A DNA stretch of 64,000 nucleotides from Buchnera aphidicola str. Sg (Schizaphis graminum) (GCF_000007365.1 NC_004061.1:62001-126000), one strand, 5' to 3'; positions 1-12,765 are shown, numbered from the stretch's first letter. Numbers and translations are program-made. Notes: generated from the letters alone by a model not told the origin.

Positions 1-754
1 TTTTAACTTGATATAATCCATAAATTTGTTTTCCTTTATGGAAAATATCATTTTCATGTGAATTAAGATATTTTGGCAAAATATTATTTGTTATTGAACG
101 TCCTCCAAAACTTATAATTCTTCCATGTTGATCATGTATAGGAAAAACGATACGTCCTTGAAAAGTATCATATATATATCCGTTTTTATTAGTAGAAATT
201 ATTTTATAATGTAATAAATCTTTCTCAAAATCTTTTTTTATATTGAATTGTTTAGAAAATAAATCCCATTTATTACTTGAAAATCCAATACAAAAAAAAT
301 CAATCATATTTTTATTAATTCCTCTTTCAGTTAAATATTTGTTTGCTGAATTAGTAAAAATAATATTTTTTTGATATAATTTAGACATTTTATCCATTAA
401 AAAGTATAATTTTTGTTTTTTTAGATAGATTTTTTTTTCAATTGTACCTTTTTTATCAAATGGAATCTCAATACTATGAATTGTAGCAAGTTCTTCAATA
501 CTTTCTACAAAATTTAAATTGTCGTAGTTGATTAAAAAATCAATTGCATTGCCATGCGCACTGCATCCAAAACAATAATAAAATTGTTTTTCGTAACTTA
601 CAGTAAAGGATGGAGTTTTATCATTGTGGAAAGGACAATGAGTTTGATAATTTTTACCATTTTTTTTTAACTTTATTCGTGTCTCTATAAGTTCAACGAT
701 ATTAGTTCGAAATAATAGTTCATTAATGAAATATTTAGGTATTTTTCCAGACAT
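1..754 (-). CDS. dnaG: DNA primase, N-terminal part (runs off the window start)
   Basis: DnaG makes the RNA primers for replication. The visible 251 codons hold the N-terminal CHC2 zinc-binding domain, with ligands at C40, H43, C61 and C64 (context [11 protein letters not shown] and [10 protein letters not shown]), the same positions as in E. coli. The start of the RNA polymerase core follows ([19 protein letters not shown]). The catalytic TOPRIM centre and helicase-binding domain lie outside the window. It sits downstream of rpsU on the same strand, as in the E. coli rpsU-dnaG-rpoD operon, with a hairpin between the two genes. Reading is open to the window edge. Confidence 0.97.
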
Positions 755-780
755 ATATTTTTATATGGTAGAATAAAATT

Positions 781-801
781 CCGTTCTTAAGTAAAGAACG
801 G
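781..801 (-). terminator. Intercistronic hairpin between rpsU and dnaG
   Basis: A perfect 8-bp stem (CCGTTCTT with AAGAACGG) with a 5-nt loop fills the gap between the end of rpsU and the dnaG start. In the direction of these genes it is followed by a modest T-rich stretch (AATTTTATT). In the other direction a better T run follows, so it could act both ways. The E. coli operon has a partial terminator at this same place that lowers dnaG expression; equating the two is inference from position. Confidence 0.6.
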
Positions 802-832
802 TTTTTTAATTTTTTTATTTTTAAGAAATATC

Positions 833-1048
833 TTAGTACATACGAATACGTCTTGCATTTTCTCGTGTAAGCTTTTTTGCAAGACGTTTAATAGCAGAAG
901 CTTTAGCACGTTTTCGTTCAGTAGTGGGTTTCTCGTAAAATTCTCTTCTTCGAATTTCAGCTAAAATACCAGCTTTTTCACAAGATCTTTTAAAACGGCG
1001 AAGTGCTACATCAAAAGGTTCATTTTCACGTACTTTTATTATTGGCAT
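833..1048 (-). CDS. rpsU: 30S ribosomal protein S21
   Basis: S21 is a small basic protein of the 30S platform needed for efficient initiation. The 71-residue product has the family's usual length, starting [19 protein letters not shown] and ending in a lysine- and arginine-rich tail ([17 protein letters not shown]). It is the first gene of the rpsU-dnaG unit and is divergent from tsaD across a 232-bp AT-rich spacer that should carry both promoters. Confidence 0.98.
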   Translation of the reverse strand: MPIIKVRENEPFDVALRRFKRSCEKAGILAEIRRREFYEKPTTERKRAKASAIKRLAKKLTRENARRIRMY

Positions 1049-1280
1049 TTAGATTTTACCTCTATTATTTATTTTTGATAAGTGTAAAAATTAATAATCA
1101 ATATTTTTTGAATTATAAGATAGATCCTATCTTAATTAAGATTATTTTGTAAAGTACCATTATCTTTTATTTTAATTTTTTAATTTTTCTTAAAAACTTA
1201 GTAAATAAATGATTTTTAATAGTATCTAACTTCAGCAGTGTTAATGATTTTAAATTAATTTTATAGGTGTATGAAAAAAA

Positions 1281-2294
1281 ATGAAAGTTTTAGGTATTGA
1301 AACATCCTGTGATGATACTGGTATAGCTATTTATGATGTTTCTAAAGGTTTGTTAATTAATGAATTACATAGTCAAAAAAAAATACATGCTAATTATGGA
1401 GGTATTATTCCAGAATTAGCATCTCGTGAACATACAAGGAAAATAATTTTTTTATTAGATAAAATTTTTAAAGAAAAAAATATTATGAAGGAAATTGATC
1501 TTATTGCATATACTGCGGGACCTGGTTTAGCTGGTTCTTTATTAGTTGGTGCTACATTTGCATGTTCTTTAGGTTTTTCTTTAAATATTCCTGTTTTACC
1601 TGTTAATCATATGGAAGCGCATTTATTATCACCAATGTTAGAGTATAAGTCAATGCAATTTCCATTTATCGCATTGTTAGTTTCCGGAAAACATACACAA
1701 ATAATCGCTGCTTATGAATTAGGAAAATATGAAATATTAGGAAATTCTTTAGATGATGCAGCAGGTGAAGCTTTTGATAAAGTATCAAAAATGTTAGGAT
1801 TGAAATATCCGAGTGGACGTGAACTATCTAGTTTAGCTGCTCAGGGAATAAAAAATTATTTTTATTTTCCTCGACCTATGATACATCATTCAAGCTTAAA
1901 TTTTAGTTTTTCAGGTTTAAAAACTTTTACTTCTAAAGTTATTAGTAATAATACTTTAAATATTCAACAAAAAGCTAATATTGCAAGAGCTTTTGAAGAT
2001 GCAGTAATTGATGTACTATTAATTAAAACTAAAAAAGCGTTATACAAGAAAGGATGGAAACGTTTAGTTATAGCAGGCGGTGTCAGTGCAAATACTGTAT
2101 TACGCAAAAGATCGAAAGACATGATGGAAAACGTTTTTCATGGAAAAGTTTTTTATTCTTCATTAAAATTTTGTACAGATAATGGTGCCATGATTGCCTA
2201 TCTTGGATCTCTACGTTATAAAGAAGCAAGCGTTTCTCAATTGGAGATAATTGTGAAACCAAAATGGTCTATAGATAAGTTATCTTATATTTAA
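1281..2294 (+). CDS. tsaD: tRNA N6-adenosine threonylcarbamoyltransferase TsaD
   Basis: TsaD transfers the threonylcarbamoyl group to A37 of ANN-decoding tRNAs, working with TsaB, TsaC and TsaE. The 337 residues equal the E. coli length. The N-terminal ETSCDDTG motif of the ASKHA fold and the metal-binding HMEAHLL motif (HxxxH) near residue 111 are present, as is the glycine-rich AGGVSAN segment near the C terminus. It is divergent from rpsU, as in E. coli, and convergent with ribB. Older names are gcp and ygjD. Confidence 0.97.
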   Translation: MKVLGIETSCDDTGIAIYDVSKGLLINELHSQKKIHANYGGIIPELASREHTRKIIFLLDKIFKEKNIMKEIDLIAYTAGPGLAGSLLVGATFACSLGFSLNIPVLPVNHMEAHLLSPMLEYKSMQFPFIALLVSGKHTQIIAAYELGKYEILGNSLDDAAGEAFDKVSKMLGLKYPSGRELSSLAAQGIKNYFYFPRPMIHHSSLNFSFSGLKTFTSKVISNNTLNIQQKANIARAFEDAVIDVLLIKTKKALYKKGWKRLVIAGGVSANTVLRKRSKDMMENVFHGKVFYSSLKFCTDNGAMIAYLGSLRYKEASVSQLEIIVKPKWSIDKLSYI

Positions 2295-2336
2295 TAAATA
2301 TTAGTGTTTAACAATTTCTTTTTTTTATAAAATTTT

Positions 2337-2978
2337 TTATTTTTTATTTTGAACATAGAGAATTAAGTCTTTAATAGTTAATATTTTCATTTTTTTAGAT
2401 TTTGAAAATTTTATAATTTCAGGTGTTCGAGACATTGATCCATCTTTGTTTGTTAGTTCACAAATTACTCCATATGGTTTAAAACCTGCAAGCGATACTA
2501 TTTCGATAGCTGCTTCTGTATGTCCTGCTCGTGCTAAAATCCCGCCTCCATTTGCTCTAAGAGGAAATACATGTCCTGGTCTATTTAAGTCACTAGGTTG
2601 AGCATCATCTGCTGTAGCAGTTTTTATAGTAGTTAATCGATCTTTCGCTGATACACCAGTGGAAACACCTTTTGAGGCTTCTATTGTTACTGTAAATCCA
2701 GTACGATAAGTACTAGTATTATGTTTAACCATCATAGGTAAGTTTAATTTTTTACGTTTAGATTCTGTTATACATAAACATACTATACCACTACCATATC
2801 TAATTGTTAAAGCCATCTGTTCGACTGTCATTGTTTCAGATGAAAAAACAAGATCTCCCTCATTTTCACGTTTTTCATCATCTAATATAATAATCCCCTC
2901 ACCTAATTGTAAAGCAGATATAGCTTTTTTAACTCGTTCTATAGGGTTTCCAAATTCAGAAAGCAGTGTTTGATTCAT
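2337..2978 (-). CDS. ribB: 3,4-dihydroxy-2-butanone 4-phosphate synthase
   Basis: RibB converts ribulose 5-phosphate to 3,4-dihydroxy-2-butanone 4-phosphate plus formate, one of the two branches feeding riboflavin synthesis. The 213 residues (E. coli 217) begin [10 protein letters not shown] and keep the acidic active-site loop [13 protein letters not shown] and the substrate-binding [10 protein letters not shown] and GHTEAAIE segments. It pairs functionally with ribE at 55.6 kb. I found no sign of the upstream FMN riboswitch known for E. coli ribB in the 274-bp upstream gap. Confidence 0.97.
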   Translation of the reverse strand: MNQTLLSEFGNPIERVKKAISALQLGEGIIILDDEKRENEGDLVFSSETMTVEQMALTIRYGSGIVCLCITESKRKKLNLPMMVKHNTSTYRTGFTVTIEASKGVSTGVSAKDRLTTIKTATADDAQPSDLNRPGHVFPLRANGGGILARAGHTEAAIEIVSLAGFKPYGVICELTNKDGSMSRTPEIIKFSKSKKMKILTIKDLILYVQNKK

Positions 2979-3252
2979 TTTGAAAACCTTCTTAAATTAT
3001 TAAACAAATAAAAATTCTTGAAAATTGAATAATATTAAATTAAATATTGTAAATTATTTTATTATATATCGAATAAAATTTAAGAGCAATCTAGAAATGT
3101 ATAGTTTTGATTATTGTATATCTTATTTTATACCTAAGTATTACAAATAATATTTAGATATAAAAGTATTTTAAAAATTTTTTAATTGTTCTTTAATATA
3201 AAAAAAATTTAATAAAATTTAATTAAATTTTATTAATTTAAAAAATATATTA

Positions 3253-4197
3253 TTAAATGTTTAAGACTGTATTTAATTGATTGATTGTTAGTGTTTCAGT
3301 ACCTATCTTTTGTATTACTATACTGGCTCCTACATTTGCGTAGAAGCAAGCTTCTTCTAACGAATATCCTGTAGCTAAAGAAGAAGCTATTATTGAAATT
3401 ACAGTATCTCCTGCACCTGTTACGTCCGATGCTGTTTTAGATAAAGCTGGAAAATGTATAGGTTGTTTTTCAGGTTGAAATAAAGTCATACCATTTTTCG
3501 AACGAGTGACTAATAATGCCGATAGATTTAATTCAGATACTAATTTAATTCCTCGTTGTAATATTTGTTTTTCTTGATGACATTTACCTACTATTTGTTC
3601 AAATTCAGAAAGATTTGGTGTTAATAAAGTTGCACCGGAATATTTTTTAAAATCTAATCCCTTTGGATCTATAAGTATAGGAATAGACATTTTTTTTGCT
3701 AAAGTGATAATTTTTTTTACATTAACTAATGTGCCTTTTGCATAATCCGAAAGTACTAAAACTTTATAGTACGTTAATGAACTAATAATTTTTTCATATA
3801 ATAAATTAAATTTTTTTGAAATATATTTTTCTTGAAAATCTAATCTAATTAATTGTTTTTTTTCTGATAAAATTCTAATTTTTGTGATTGTTTTATTTTT
3901 TTTTATACTGATTAAATCAGGATAAATTCTGGTATGATTAAGAAGTTTTTTTAATGTTAACCCTTCATAATCCATACCAATAAAACCAATAATTTTAGAA
4001 TTTCCTCCAATTTCAGCGATATTTTTAGCAACGTTTGCTGCTCCACCTGGTTGTTTTTTTATTTTGTTAATTGATGCAATTGGTAGTGATTCTTCTAATA
4101 CTACATAGTAATTTTTACTGTACCAGTAGCAATCTAATATAAGATCTCCAACAACAAGAACAAGTGCGTTTTTAAAATTAATTAATTTTTTTTTCAT
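3253..4197 (-). CDS. hldE: D-glycero-beta-D-manno-heptose-7-phosphate kinase (HldE kinase domain only)
   Basis: E. coli HldE (RfaE, 477 aa) joins a PfkB-family sugar kinase to a nucleotidyltransferase that makes ADP-heptose for LPS core. This 314-residue product covers only the kinase: GDLILDCYW at the start, [16 protein letters not shown], the ATP/anion-hole motif DVTGAGDTV with the catalytic Asp, and an end at [13 protein letters not shown], which matches the end of the kinase half. The remaining 274 bp to ribB are too short for the roughly 130-aa second domain and hold no recognisable remnant. The usual SPEAP segment after the first motif is also altered (VLEESLPIA). The true physiological substrate is uncertain. 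Confidence 0.9.
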   Translation of the reverse strand: MKKKLINFKNALVLVVGDLILDCYWYSKNYYVVLEESLPIASINKIKKQPGGAANVAKNIAEIGGNSKIIGFIGMDYEGLTLKKLLNHTRIYPDLISIKKNKTITKIRILSEKKQLIRLDFQEKYISKKFNLLYEKIISSLTYYKVLVLSDYAKGTLVNVKKIITLAKKMSIPILIDPKGLDFKKYSGATLLTPNLSEFEQIVGKCHQEKQILQRGIKLVSELNLSALLVTRSKNGMTLFQPEKQPIHFPALSKTASDVTGAGDTVISIIASSLATGYSLEEACFYANVGASIVIQKIGTETLTINQLNTVLNI

Positions 4198-4444
4198 GAA
4201 ATTCTCTTTAAATTATATGAAATTATTAATTTTTATTTTTAAAAATATATAGTGTCTTAAAAAAATGAGTATTTTTTTAATTATTTTACAAAATTCTAAT
4301 CTTAAAAATTATTTAATTTTTTTTATATATTATATAAAAAATTATTACAAGATTTTATTTTATAAAATTATAAATAATTATTTAATATATTTTATTTTTT
4401 CTATTATAGAATAGAATTTTACTTTTTAGTATGAGAAAATTTTT

Positions 4445-5683
4445 ATGAAAGTATATTTAGTAGGAGGGGCTGTTCGTGACAGTTTATTAAACTTACCTAT
4501 TAAAGATAGAGATTGGGTAATAGTAGGAGGTACAAAGGAAATATTATTAAAAAAAAATTTTCAACAAGTAGGAAAAGATTTTCCTGTTTTTTTACATCCA
4601 GAAACACATGAAGAATATTCATTAGCAAGAAAAGAAAGAAAATCTGGTAGAGGATATACCGGTTTTCATACTGAATTTAGTTCTGATGTTACTCTAGAAG
4701 AAGACTTAATTAGACGTGATTTGACAATTAATGCTATTGCTCAAGATGAAAACGGTAATTATATTGATCCTTTTCAAGGTAGAAAAGATCTAAATCTTAG
4801 ATTATTGCGTCATGTTTCAGAGTCTTTTACGGAAGATCCATTACGTATTTTACGTACAGCAAGGTTTGCAGCTAATTTGATGCATTTAGGTTTTCATATT
4901 GATAAAGATACTATGATTTTAATGTGTAAAATGGTAAAAAAAAATGAACTTTTATATTTAACTAAAAATAGAATTTGGAATGAAACTGAAAAAGCTTTTA
5001 AAACTCTAAATCCTCATGTTTATTTTCAAATTTTACATGCCTGTAAAGCATTAAATTTTATTTTTCCAGAAATTTTTTTTCTATATGAAAGAAGAACATT
5101 TTTTTCTATACTTTTTACAAATTTTTACAGTATTTCTTTTCTTTCAATAGGTTTATCTAAGATATCTACTTTAACTAAAGATGTTTCTATACGATTTTCT
5201 TATCTATGCCAATTTTTGTCTGAAAAAATTGATTTTTCTTCTACGAAAGAAAATTATGATGATGATTCTGCTAAACTTGTAAAGAAATTATGTAAGCGTT
5301 GTAACATTCCATCACACATTGAAGAATTAGCTGTTTTAAATACTGGTTTTTGTGTATTTTTGAGTTCAATTCATTATCAATCTTCTAGTAACATTATCAA
5401 GATGTTTTCAAAAATTGATGCTTGGCGTAAACCAGATCGAATTTATAAATTATCCTTTTTATGTGATTTTAATTTATTTTATCATCAAAATAAAATAGAT
5501 AATTCTAAGTTAAAAACTGGTTTTTTAAAAAAATGTTTTTTTATTATTAAAGATATTTCTGTTAAAAAAATTTTAAATCAAGGTTTCAAAGGATATCAGA
5601 TTAAAAATGAATTGAATAAATTAAGAGTTAACAAACTTAAATTTTGGCGTATGAAAAAAAAATGTTTTTTTTTTAAAGAGTAA
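4445..5683 (+). CDS. cca: CCA tRNA nucleotidyltransferase with an eroded HD domain
   Basis: Cca adds or repairs the 3' CCA of tRNAs, which matters here because three of the four tRNA genes in the window do not encode CCA. The 412 residues equal E. coli. The nucleotidyltransferase core is intact: VGGAVRDSLL, DRDWVIVGG and RRDLTINAIA. The C-terminal HD phosphohydrolase domain has lost its metal ligands: E. coli CHDLGKG is CQFLSEK (residues 255-261) and the HHGH motif is replaced around NYDDD. The 3' end is very A/T-homopolymer-rich. It is convergent with uppP, 6 bp away. Confidence 0.95.
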   Translation: MKVYLVGGAVRDSLLNLPIKDRDWVIVGGTKEILLKKNFQQVGKDFPVFLHPETHEEYSLARKERKSGRGYTGFHTEFSSDVTLEEDLIRRDLTINAIAQDENGNYIDPFQGRKDLNLRLLRHVSESFTEDPLRILRTARFAANLMHLGFHIDKDTMILMCKMVKKNELLYLTKNRIWNETEKAFKTLNPHVYFQILHACKALNFIFPEIFFLYERRTFFSILFTNFYSISFLSIGLSKISTLTKDVSIRFSYLCQFLSEKIDFSSTKENYDDDSAKLVKKLCKRCNIPSHIEELAVLNTGFCVFLSSIHYQSSSNIIKMFSKIDAWRKPDRIYKLSFLCDFNLFYHQNKIDNSKLKTGFLKKCFFIIKDISVKKILNQGFKGYQIKNELNKLRVNKLKFWRMKKKCFFFKE

Positions 5684-5689
5684 ATTTTT

Positions 5690-6484
5690 TTATATAAAAT
5701 AAATTATTCCTGCGATGAGAAAGCGATAAATTCCAAAAAAAGTCAATGATACCTTATTAAGTATAGTAATAAATTTTTTTATGAGTAAAAAAGAAATAAT
5801 AAACGATATAGTAAATCCACTAAATAAATATGGAATATTTAACATATTAACGTTTTGAATATTTTTTATTAAATCTAAAACTGATGCTCCTGCTATTAAT
5901 GGAATTGAAATGATAAAAGAAAAATTTACTGCAACAGAACGTTTGAAACCTAACAATGTAGCAATTGCTATACTAGCTCCAGATCGTGAAAATCCTGGGT
6001 ATAAACATAAAGTTTGAAAACATCCAATAATTAGTGATTGTACTAAATTTATCTCTTTAATAGAATTAGTTTTTGGTTTTTTTGGTTTAAATTTTTCAGC
6101 GATGATTAAAAAAAATCCACCTAATATTAATGCGTACATAACATTTGTAGGATTAAATAATGATTTAATTTTATTATAAAAAATTAATCCTAAAAACATT
6201 GTTGGCAAGATAGAAATAAGAACATGTATATTCTTTTTTTCATTACTTTCCTTTTGCATTGGTAACTGCAATATTTGTATTATTTTTTTATAAAAAAATA
6301 AAAAAACTGATATAGTAGAGCCAAGTTGAACAAATATTTCTAATATTTTAGTATCTTTATTTTTTATGTCTAACCAATCAATAAAAATAATCATATGTCC
6401 TGTAGATGAAACAGGAAAAAATTCTGTTATTCCTTGTATTATTCCTATAATAATAGGAATAACTATCTTATGAAAAAAAAACAT
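5690..6484 (-). CDS. uppP: Undecaprenyl-diphosphatase
   Basis: UppP (BacA) dephosphorylates undecaprenyl diphosphate at the membrane, recycling the lipid carrier for peptidoglycan synthesis. The 264-residue protein (E. coli 273) is hydrophobic with several predicted membrane segments. It keeps the family signatures GITEFFPVSSTGH near the N terminus and PGFSRSGASIA in the middle. It lies next to cca as in E. coli, and downstream of crr on the same strand with a strong hairpin between them. Confidence 0.96.
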   Translation of the reverse strand: MFFFHKIVIPIIIGIIQGITEFFPVSSTGHMIIFIDWLDIKNKDTKILEIFVQLGSTISVFLFFYKKIIQILQLPMQKESNEKKNIHVLISILPTMFLGLIFYNKIKSLFNPTNVMYALILGGFFLIIAEKFKPKKPKTNSIKEINLVQSLIIGCFQTLCLYPGFSRSGASIAIATLLGFKRSVAVNFSFIISIPLIAGASVLDLIKNIQNVNMLNIPYLFSGFTISFIISFLLIKKFITILNKVSLTFFGIYRFLIAGIIYFI

Positions 6485-6506
6485 TTTTACTTCTCACCTT
6501 GATGTT

Positions 6507-6535
6507 AAAACGGTACTAAATAATAGCACCGTTTT
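6507..6535. terminator. Hairpin terminator between crr and uppP
   Basis: A 12-bp stem with a single mismatch and a 5-nt AATAA loop; the outer pairs are A/T runs, so a U tract forms on either strand. It lies just downstream of crr and upstream of uppP on the minus strand, so it probably ends the ptsH-ptsI-crr transcript. Confidence 0.75.
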
Positions 6536-6546
6536 TATATTAAAAA

Positions 6547-7050
6547 TCAATTATATAAAGACATAATAATTGTTTTTCCAGCAATAATTGTACCTGATGA
6601 CTTTTCTATGTTTTTAAATTTTTCTATATTGGATATTACAACTGGGGTTAAGATAGAACGAGCTTTTTCTTTTAATAAATTTAAATCAAATAAGATTATA
6701 GTATCTCCTATTTTTACTTTTTGATTATCTTGTGCTATTTGTTTAAAACCTTCTCCCCTTAATTTTACTGTATCAATGCCAAAATGCACAAATAATTCTA
6801 CTCCTTCTTCTGAAATAATTGAAAAAGCATGCATACTATTTAATATCTTTCCAATTGTACCGTTTATTGGTGCAAGGATTTTATTTCCTGTAGGATTAAT
6901 AGCTATTCCATCACCTACAATTTTTTTAGAAAAAACAACATCTGGTACATCTTCAATATTGATTATATCACCTGATAAAGGTGCTAAAATATCTATTTTT
7001 TTTGAATATTTAGATTTTTTTTTATTAAAAAAACCAGAAAAGAAACTCAT
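6547..7050 (-). CDS. crr: PTS glucose-specific EIIA component
   Basis: EIIA-Glc receives phosphate from HPr and passes it to sugar-specific EIIBC permeases; in E. coli it also controls adenylate cyclase and inducer exclusion. The 167 residues (E. coli 169) keep the active-site segment [13 protein letters not shown] with the phosphorylated His, and the second conserved His in MHAFSI. It is the last gene of ptsH-ptsI-crr, with the E. coli order preserved. No EIIBC gene is in the window. Confidence 0.97.
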
Positions 7051-7105
7051 TTTTATCTCCTAAGTCCTTCTGTAAATTAAATTTTTTTTAAAATTTCATC
7101 TATCC

Positions 7106-8818
7106 TTAAATAATGAATTTATTTAATAAATCTAAAATTTCTTTTGTAGTTGCTGCTTTTAATACCTTTTTAGCTAATTCTTGAGATTTTGAAAAAGATG
7201 TTTTACGAATAATTTCTTTAATTTTAGGAATACTTGTTGAACTCATACTAAATTCATCTAAACCCATCCCTAACAAAAGTGTTGTAACGCGTTCATCTCC
7301 TGCTAATTCTCCGCACATACCTGTCCATTTTCCATGTAAATGTGATATATCAATAACTTGTTTAATTAGTTGTATAACAGAGGGACTTATAGGATTGTAA
7401 AGATGTGAAATTAAATCATTTCCTCTGTCTACTGCCAAGGTATATTGTGTTAAATCATTAGTACCAATACTAAAAAAATCAACTTCTTTTATTAGATGAT
7501 CTGCTATTATCGCTGATGCAGGAGTTTCTATCATGATGCCAATTTTAATATTCTCATCGAATACCAAATGCTCTTTTTTTAACTGAATTTGCAATTTATG
7601 AACTTCAATTTTTAATGTTCTAATTTCTTCTACCGATATAATCATAGGAAATAAAATATAAATTTTACCAAATGCAGAAGCTCTAAGAATTGCTCTTAAT
7701 TGTGCATGTAAAATTTCCTTACGATCCATTGAAATACGTATAGCTCTCCATCCTAGAAAAGGATTTTCTTCTTTTGGTAAATTCATGTACGGAAGATCTT
7801 TATCACCACCGATATCCATAGTTCTGATAATGACTGGTTTGTTTTCCATTGATTCTGCAATTTCTTTATATGCTTGAAATTGTTCGTTTTCAGTAGGAAG
7901 TGCATTTCTGCCCATAAATAAAAATTCTGTTCTATACAAACCTATACATTCTGCACCATTTTTTTTTGCTGAATAAATATCTTGAATATTGCCAATATTA
8001 GATCCAATTTTAATATTGTGTCCATCAGTAGTAGTTGCATATAAATTTCTTAATTTTTTTAAATTTTCTTTCTTAAAAAAATATTTTCTTTCAACTTGTT
8101 TTTTTTCATTTATTATTTGATCAGATGGATTGATAATAATTTCATTATTAAGAGAATCTAAAATAATGAAATCGTTGTTTTTTACCTTTTTAGTTATATT
8201 TACAGTACCTACAATAGCTGGTATTTCAAGTGATCTTGCCATAATGGATGTATGTGAAGTTGGACCGCCTAAATCTGTAATAAATCCTAAAATATATTTT
8301 AAATTGATTTGTGCTGTTTCTGAAGGAGTGAGATCTTTTGAAATTAAAATAACTTGATTTTTTATATTATTTAAATCAACAATACTAATATTAAGTATAT
8401 TTTTTAGTAAACGAGAACCAATATCTCTTACATCAATTGCTCTGTTTTTTAAATATTCGTCTTTTATTTTTTCTAATGCTTTTGCTTGTCCTTCAATAAT
8501 GAATTTTGTTGCTTCTGCAGCAGATATTTTTTTTTCTGTTATTAAGTTGATTATTTCTTTTTCCAGTTCTTCGTCTTCAAGAAGCATTATATGACCTTCG
8601 AAGATACCTTCTTTTTTCTTTCCAAATTTTTCGCCTGTTGCTATTTTTATTTCTGTTAGTTGTTTTACTGATTTTTTTCTACCGTTAAAAAACTTATTTA
8701 TTTCTGTTTTTATATTTTCAGTAGAAATATTTTGCCGGTTAATGACAATTTCTTCTTTTTTTAATAAAAGTACATTGCCAAAAGCTATACCGGGTGATGC
8801 TAAAATGCCTGAAATCAT
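7106..8818 (-). CDS. ptsI: Phosphoenolpyruvate-protein phosphotransferase (PTS enzyme I)
   Basis: Enzyme I takes phosphate from phosphoenolpyruvate and gives it to HPr, starting PTS sugar uptake. The 570 residues (E. coli 575) contain the phosphohistidine site [13 protein letters not shown], the PEP-binding [12 protein letters not shown] loop, the [10 protein letters not shown] motif and the C-terminal GMCGELAGD signature. It follows ptsH after a 143-bp spacer that carries a hairpin, and precedes crr by about 55 bp. Confidence 0.98.
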   Translation of the reverse strand: MISGILASPGIAFGNVLLLKKEEIVINRQNISTENIKTEINKFFNGRKKSVKQLTEIKIATGEKFGKKKEGIFEGHIMLLEDEELEKEIINLITEKKISAAEATKFIIEGQAKALEKIKDEYLKNRAIDVRDIGSRLLKNILNISIVDLNNIKNQVILISKDLTPSETAQINLKYILGFITDLGGPTSHTSIMARSLEIPAIVGTVNITKKVKNNDFIILDSLNNEIIINPSDQIINEKKQVERKYFFKKENLKKLRNLYATTTDGHNIKIGSNIGNIQDIYSAKKNGAECIGLYRTEFLFMGRNALPTENEQFQAYKEIAESMENKPVIIRTMDIGGDKDLPYMNLPKEENPFLGWRAIRISMDRKEILHAQLRAILRASAFGKIYILFPMIISVEEIRTLKIEVHKLQIQLKKEHLVFDENIKIGIMIETPASAIIADHLIKEVDFFSIGTNDLTQYTLAVDRGNDLISHLYNPISPSVIQLIKQVIDISHLHGKWTGMCGELAGDERVTTLLLGMGLDEFSMSSTSIPKIKEIIRKTSFSKSQELAKKVLKAATTKEILDLLNKFII

Positions 8819-8902
8819 AACATTACCTTAACCATAAAATTTGTTTAGAGAGGGAAAAAATAGAATGTCAGGCGAATATATTTTATTTATTATAAAATAA
8901 AT

Positions 8903-8926
8903 CCGGAAGTAATGTAAAACCTCCGG
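8903..8926 (-). terminator. Hairpin in the ptsH-ptsI spacer
   Basis: An 8-bp stem, CCGGAGGT paired with ACTTCCGG, closed fully only in minus-strand RNA, where one position is a G-U wobble (an A-C mismatch on the other strand). ATTTATTTT follows. It lies between ptsH and ptsI, so it could attenuate transcription or protect the ptsH message. Which role applies is not shown by the sequence. Confidence 0.5.
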
Positions 8927-8961
8927 TATTTTTTATAAAAAAAATTATTTTCAATTATAAT

Positions 8962-9219
8962 TTATTCTAGTTCTGTCATTATTTTAGATAAATGTTCAAC
9001 AGCTTTTTTTTCATCTTCACCTTCTGCTGACAATATAATAACGCTATCTTTCACTAAACCTAAAGTTTGAATTTTAAATAAGCTTTTTGCGTTAACAGAT
9101 TTTCCATGGTAAATAATATGAATATCGGAGATAAAATTTTTTGCTTCCTTTACAAATTCAGCTGCAGGTCGAGTATGTAAACCATGTAATGCATTGATTT
9201 TAATTTCTTTTTGAAACAT
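8962..9219 (-). CDS. ptsH: Phosphocarrier protein HPr
   Basis: HPr carries phosphate from enzyme I to the EIIA proteins. It has 85 residues, the exact E. coli length, with the phosphorylated His15 in [13 protein letters not shown] and the conserved [13 protein letters not shown] segment around Ser46. It is the first gene of the pts operon, downstream of cysK on the same strand as in E. coli. Confidence 0.98.
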   Translation of the reverse strand: MFQKEIKINALHGLHTRPAAEFVKEAKNFISDIHIIYHGKSVNAKSLFKIQTLGLVKDSVIILSAEGEDEKKAVEHLSKIMTELE

Positions 9220-9297
9220 TTTTTTTCCTTATATAATATTAAGTTTATAGAATAATTGTTAATATATTTTAAAATAAATTTTAATTTAAAATATTAA

Positions 9298-9351
9298 AAT
9301 ACAACTTTTATAATAAAAATTAATTTATTTTTTTATTAAAAAAGTTGTATT
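9298..9351 (-). terminator. Stem-loop downstream of cysK
   Basis: Twelve complementary base pairs (AATACAACTTTT with AAAAGTTGTATT) flank a 30-nt AT-rich loop directly after the cysK stop codon. T-rich sequence follows on both strands. It is a likely cysK terminator, but the large loop makes it weaker than the other hairpins in the window. Confidence 0.5.
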
Positions 9352-9357
9352 ATTTTT

Positions 9358-10326
9358 TTAATAATTGTTTTCATTTTTAAATGATCTAGAAAATAACTCT
9401 GTACTTAAATAACGCTCTCCTGAAGAAGGTAATATAACTACTATATTTTTATTTTTAAAATCATTTTCTTTTTGTATTTTTAAAGCCGCTGCTATAGCTG
9501 CACCTGAAGAAATTCCTGATAATATTCCTTCCTTTTTCATTATTTTTTTAGCATTAAATATTGCTTCTTCGCTGGATACTGTAATGATTCTGTCAATTAA
9601 TGATAAATCTAAATTTTTAGGAATAAAACCTGCTCCTATTCCTTGTATTTTATGTAATCCTGGTTTTATTTTTTTTCCTGATAAAAATTGTGTAATTACA
9701 GGTGATTCTAAAGGTTCAACGGCAACGCTAATTAAGTCTTTTTTCCCTTCTTTTATTTTTATATATTTTGTAATTCCTGTAATAGTTCCTCCTGTACCTA
9801 CGCCTGAAATTAATATGTCTATATTGCCTTTGGTGTCTTTCCAAATTTCTGGACCAGTGGTTTTTTGATGTATTTCTGGATTGGCTGGATTTTCAAATTG
9901 TTTTAATAAAAGATAACGTTTTGTATTTAAAGATACAATTTCATTTGCTTTAGATATAGCACCTTTCATACCGTGTTTTCCATTTGTTAGTATTAAATGT
10001 GCACCTAAAGATTTTAATAATTTTCTTCTTTCTATAGACATAGAATCAGGCATTATAAGAGTTAATGAATAATTTCTCGCCGCTGCAACATATGCTAAAG
10101 CTATTCCTGTATTACCACTAGTTGCTTCAATTATTTCTATGTTTTTATTTAAACGTCCCTTTTTTTCTGCGTCCCATATCATATTAGCACCAATTCTACA
10201 TTTCACACTAAAACTTGGATTTCTAGATTCTATTTTTGCTAAAATGTTTCCGTTTCCTATATTGTTTAAACGAACAAGTGGTGTATTTCCAATAGTGAAA
10301 GAATTATCTTCATATATTTTATTCAT
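9358..10326 (-). CDS. cysK: Cysteine synthase A (O-acetylserine sulfhydrylase)
   Basis: CysK makes cysteine from O-acetylserine and sulfide, using PLP. The 322 residues (E. coli 323) have the PLP lysine in [14 protein letters not shown], the substrate loop TSGNTGIA, the phosphate-binding [10 protein letters not shown], and the C-terminal [11 protein letters not shown]. Similarity to the E. coli sequence is high throughout. The cysK-ptsH-ptsI-crr order is ancestral. E. coli has cysZ and zipA between cysK and ligA; both are absent here. Confidence 0.98.
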   Translation of the reverse strand: MNKIYEDNSFTIGNTPLVRLNNIGNGNILAKIESRNPSFSVKCRIGANMIWDAEKKGRLNKNIEIIEATSGNTGIALAYVAAARNYSLTLIMPDSMSIERRKLLKSLGAHLILTNGKHGMKGAISKANEIVSLNTKRYLLLKQFENPANPEIHQKTTGPEIWKDTKGNIDILISGVGTGGTITGITKYIKIKEGKKDLISVAVEPLESPVITQFLSGKKIKPGLHKIQGIGAGFIPKNLDLSLIDRIITVSSEEAIFNAKKIMKKEGILSGISSGAAIAAALKIQKENDFKNKNIVVILPSSGERYLSTELFSRSFKNENNY

Positions 10327-12752
<2,426 letters not shown>

Positions 12753-12765
12753 AGAAGTTTTTTTA

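Noticed and set aside
2979..3252. A remnant of the HldE nucleotidyltransferase domain after the kinase stop
   Set aside because: No GVFDxxHxGH-type motif in any minus-strand frame; the interval is A/T homopolymer and short-repeat sequence.
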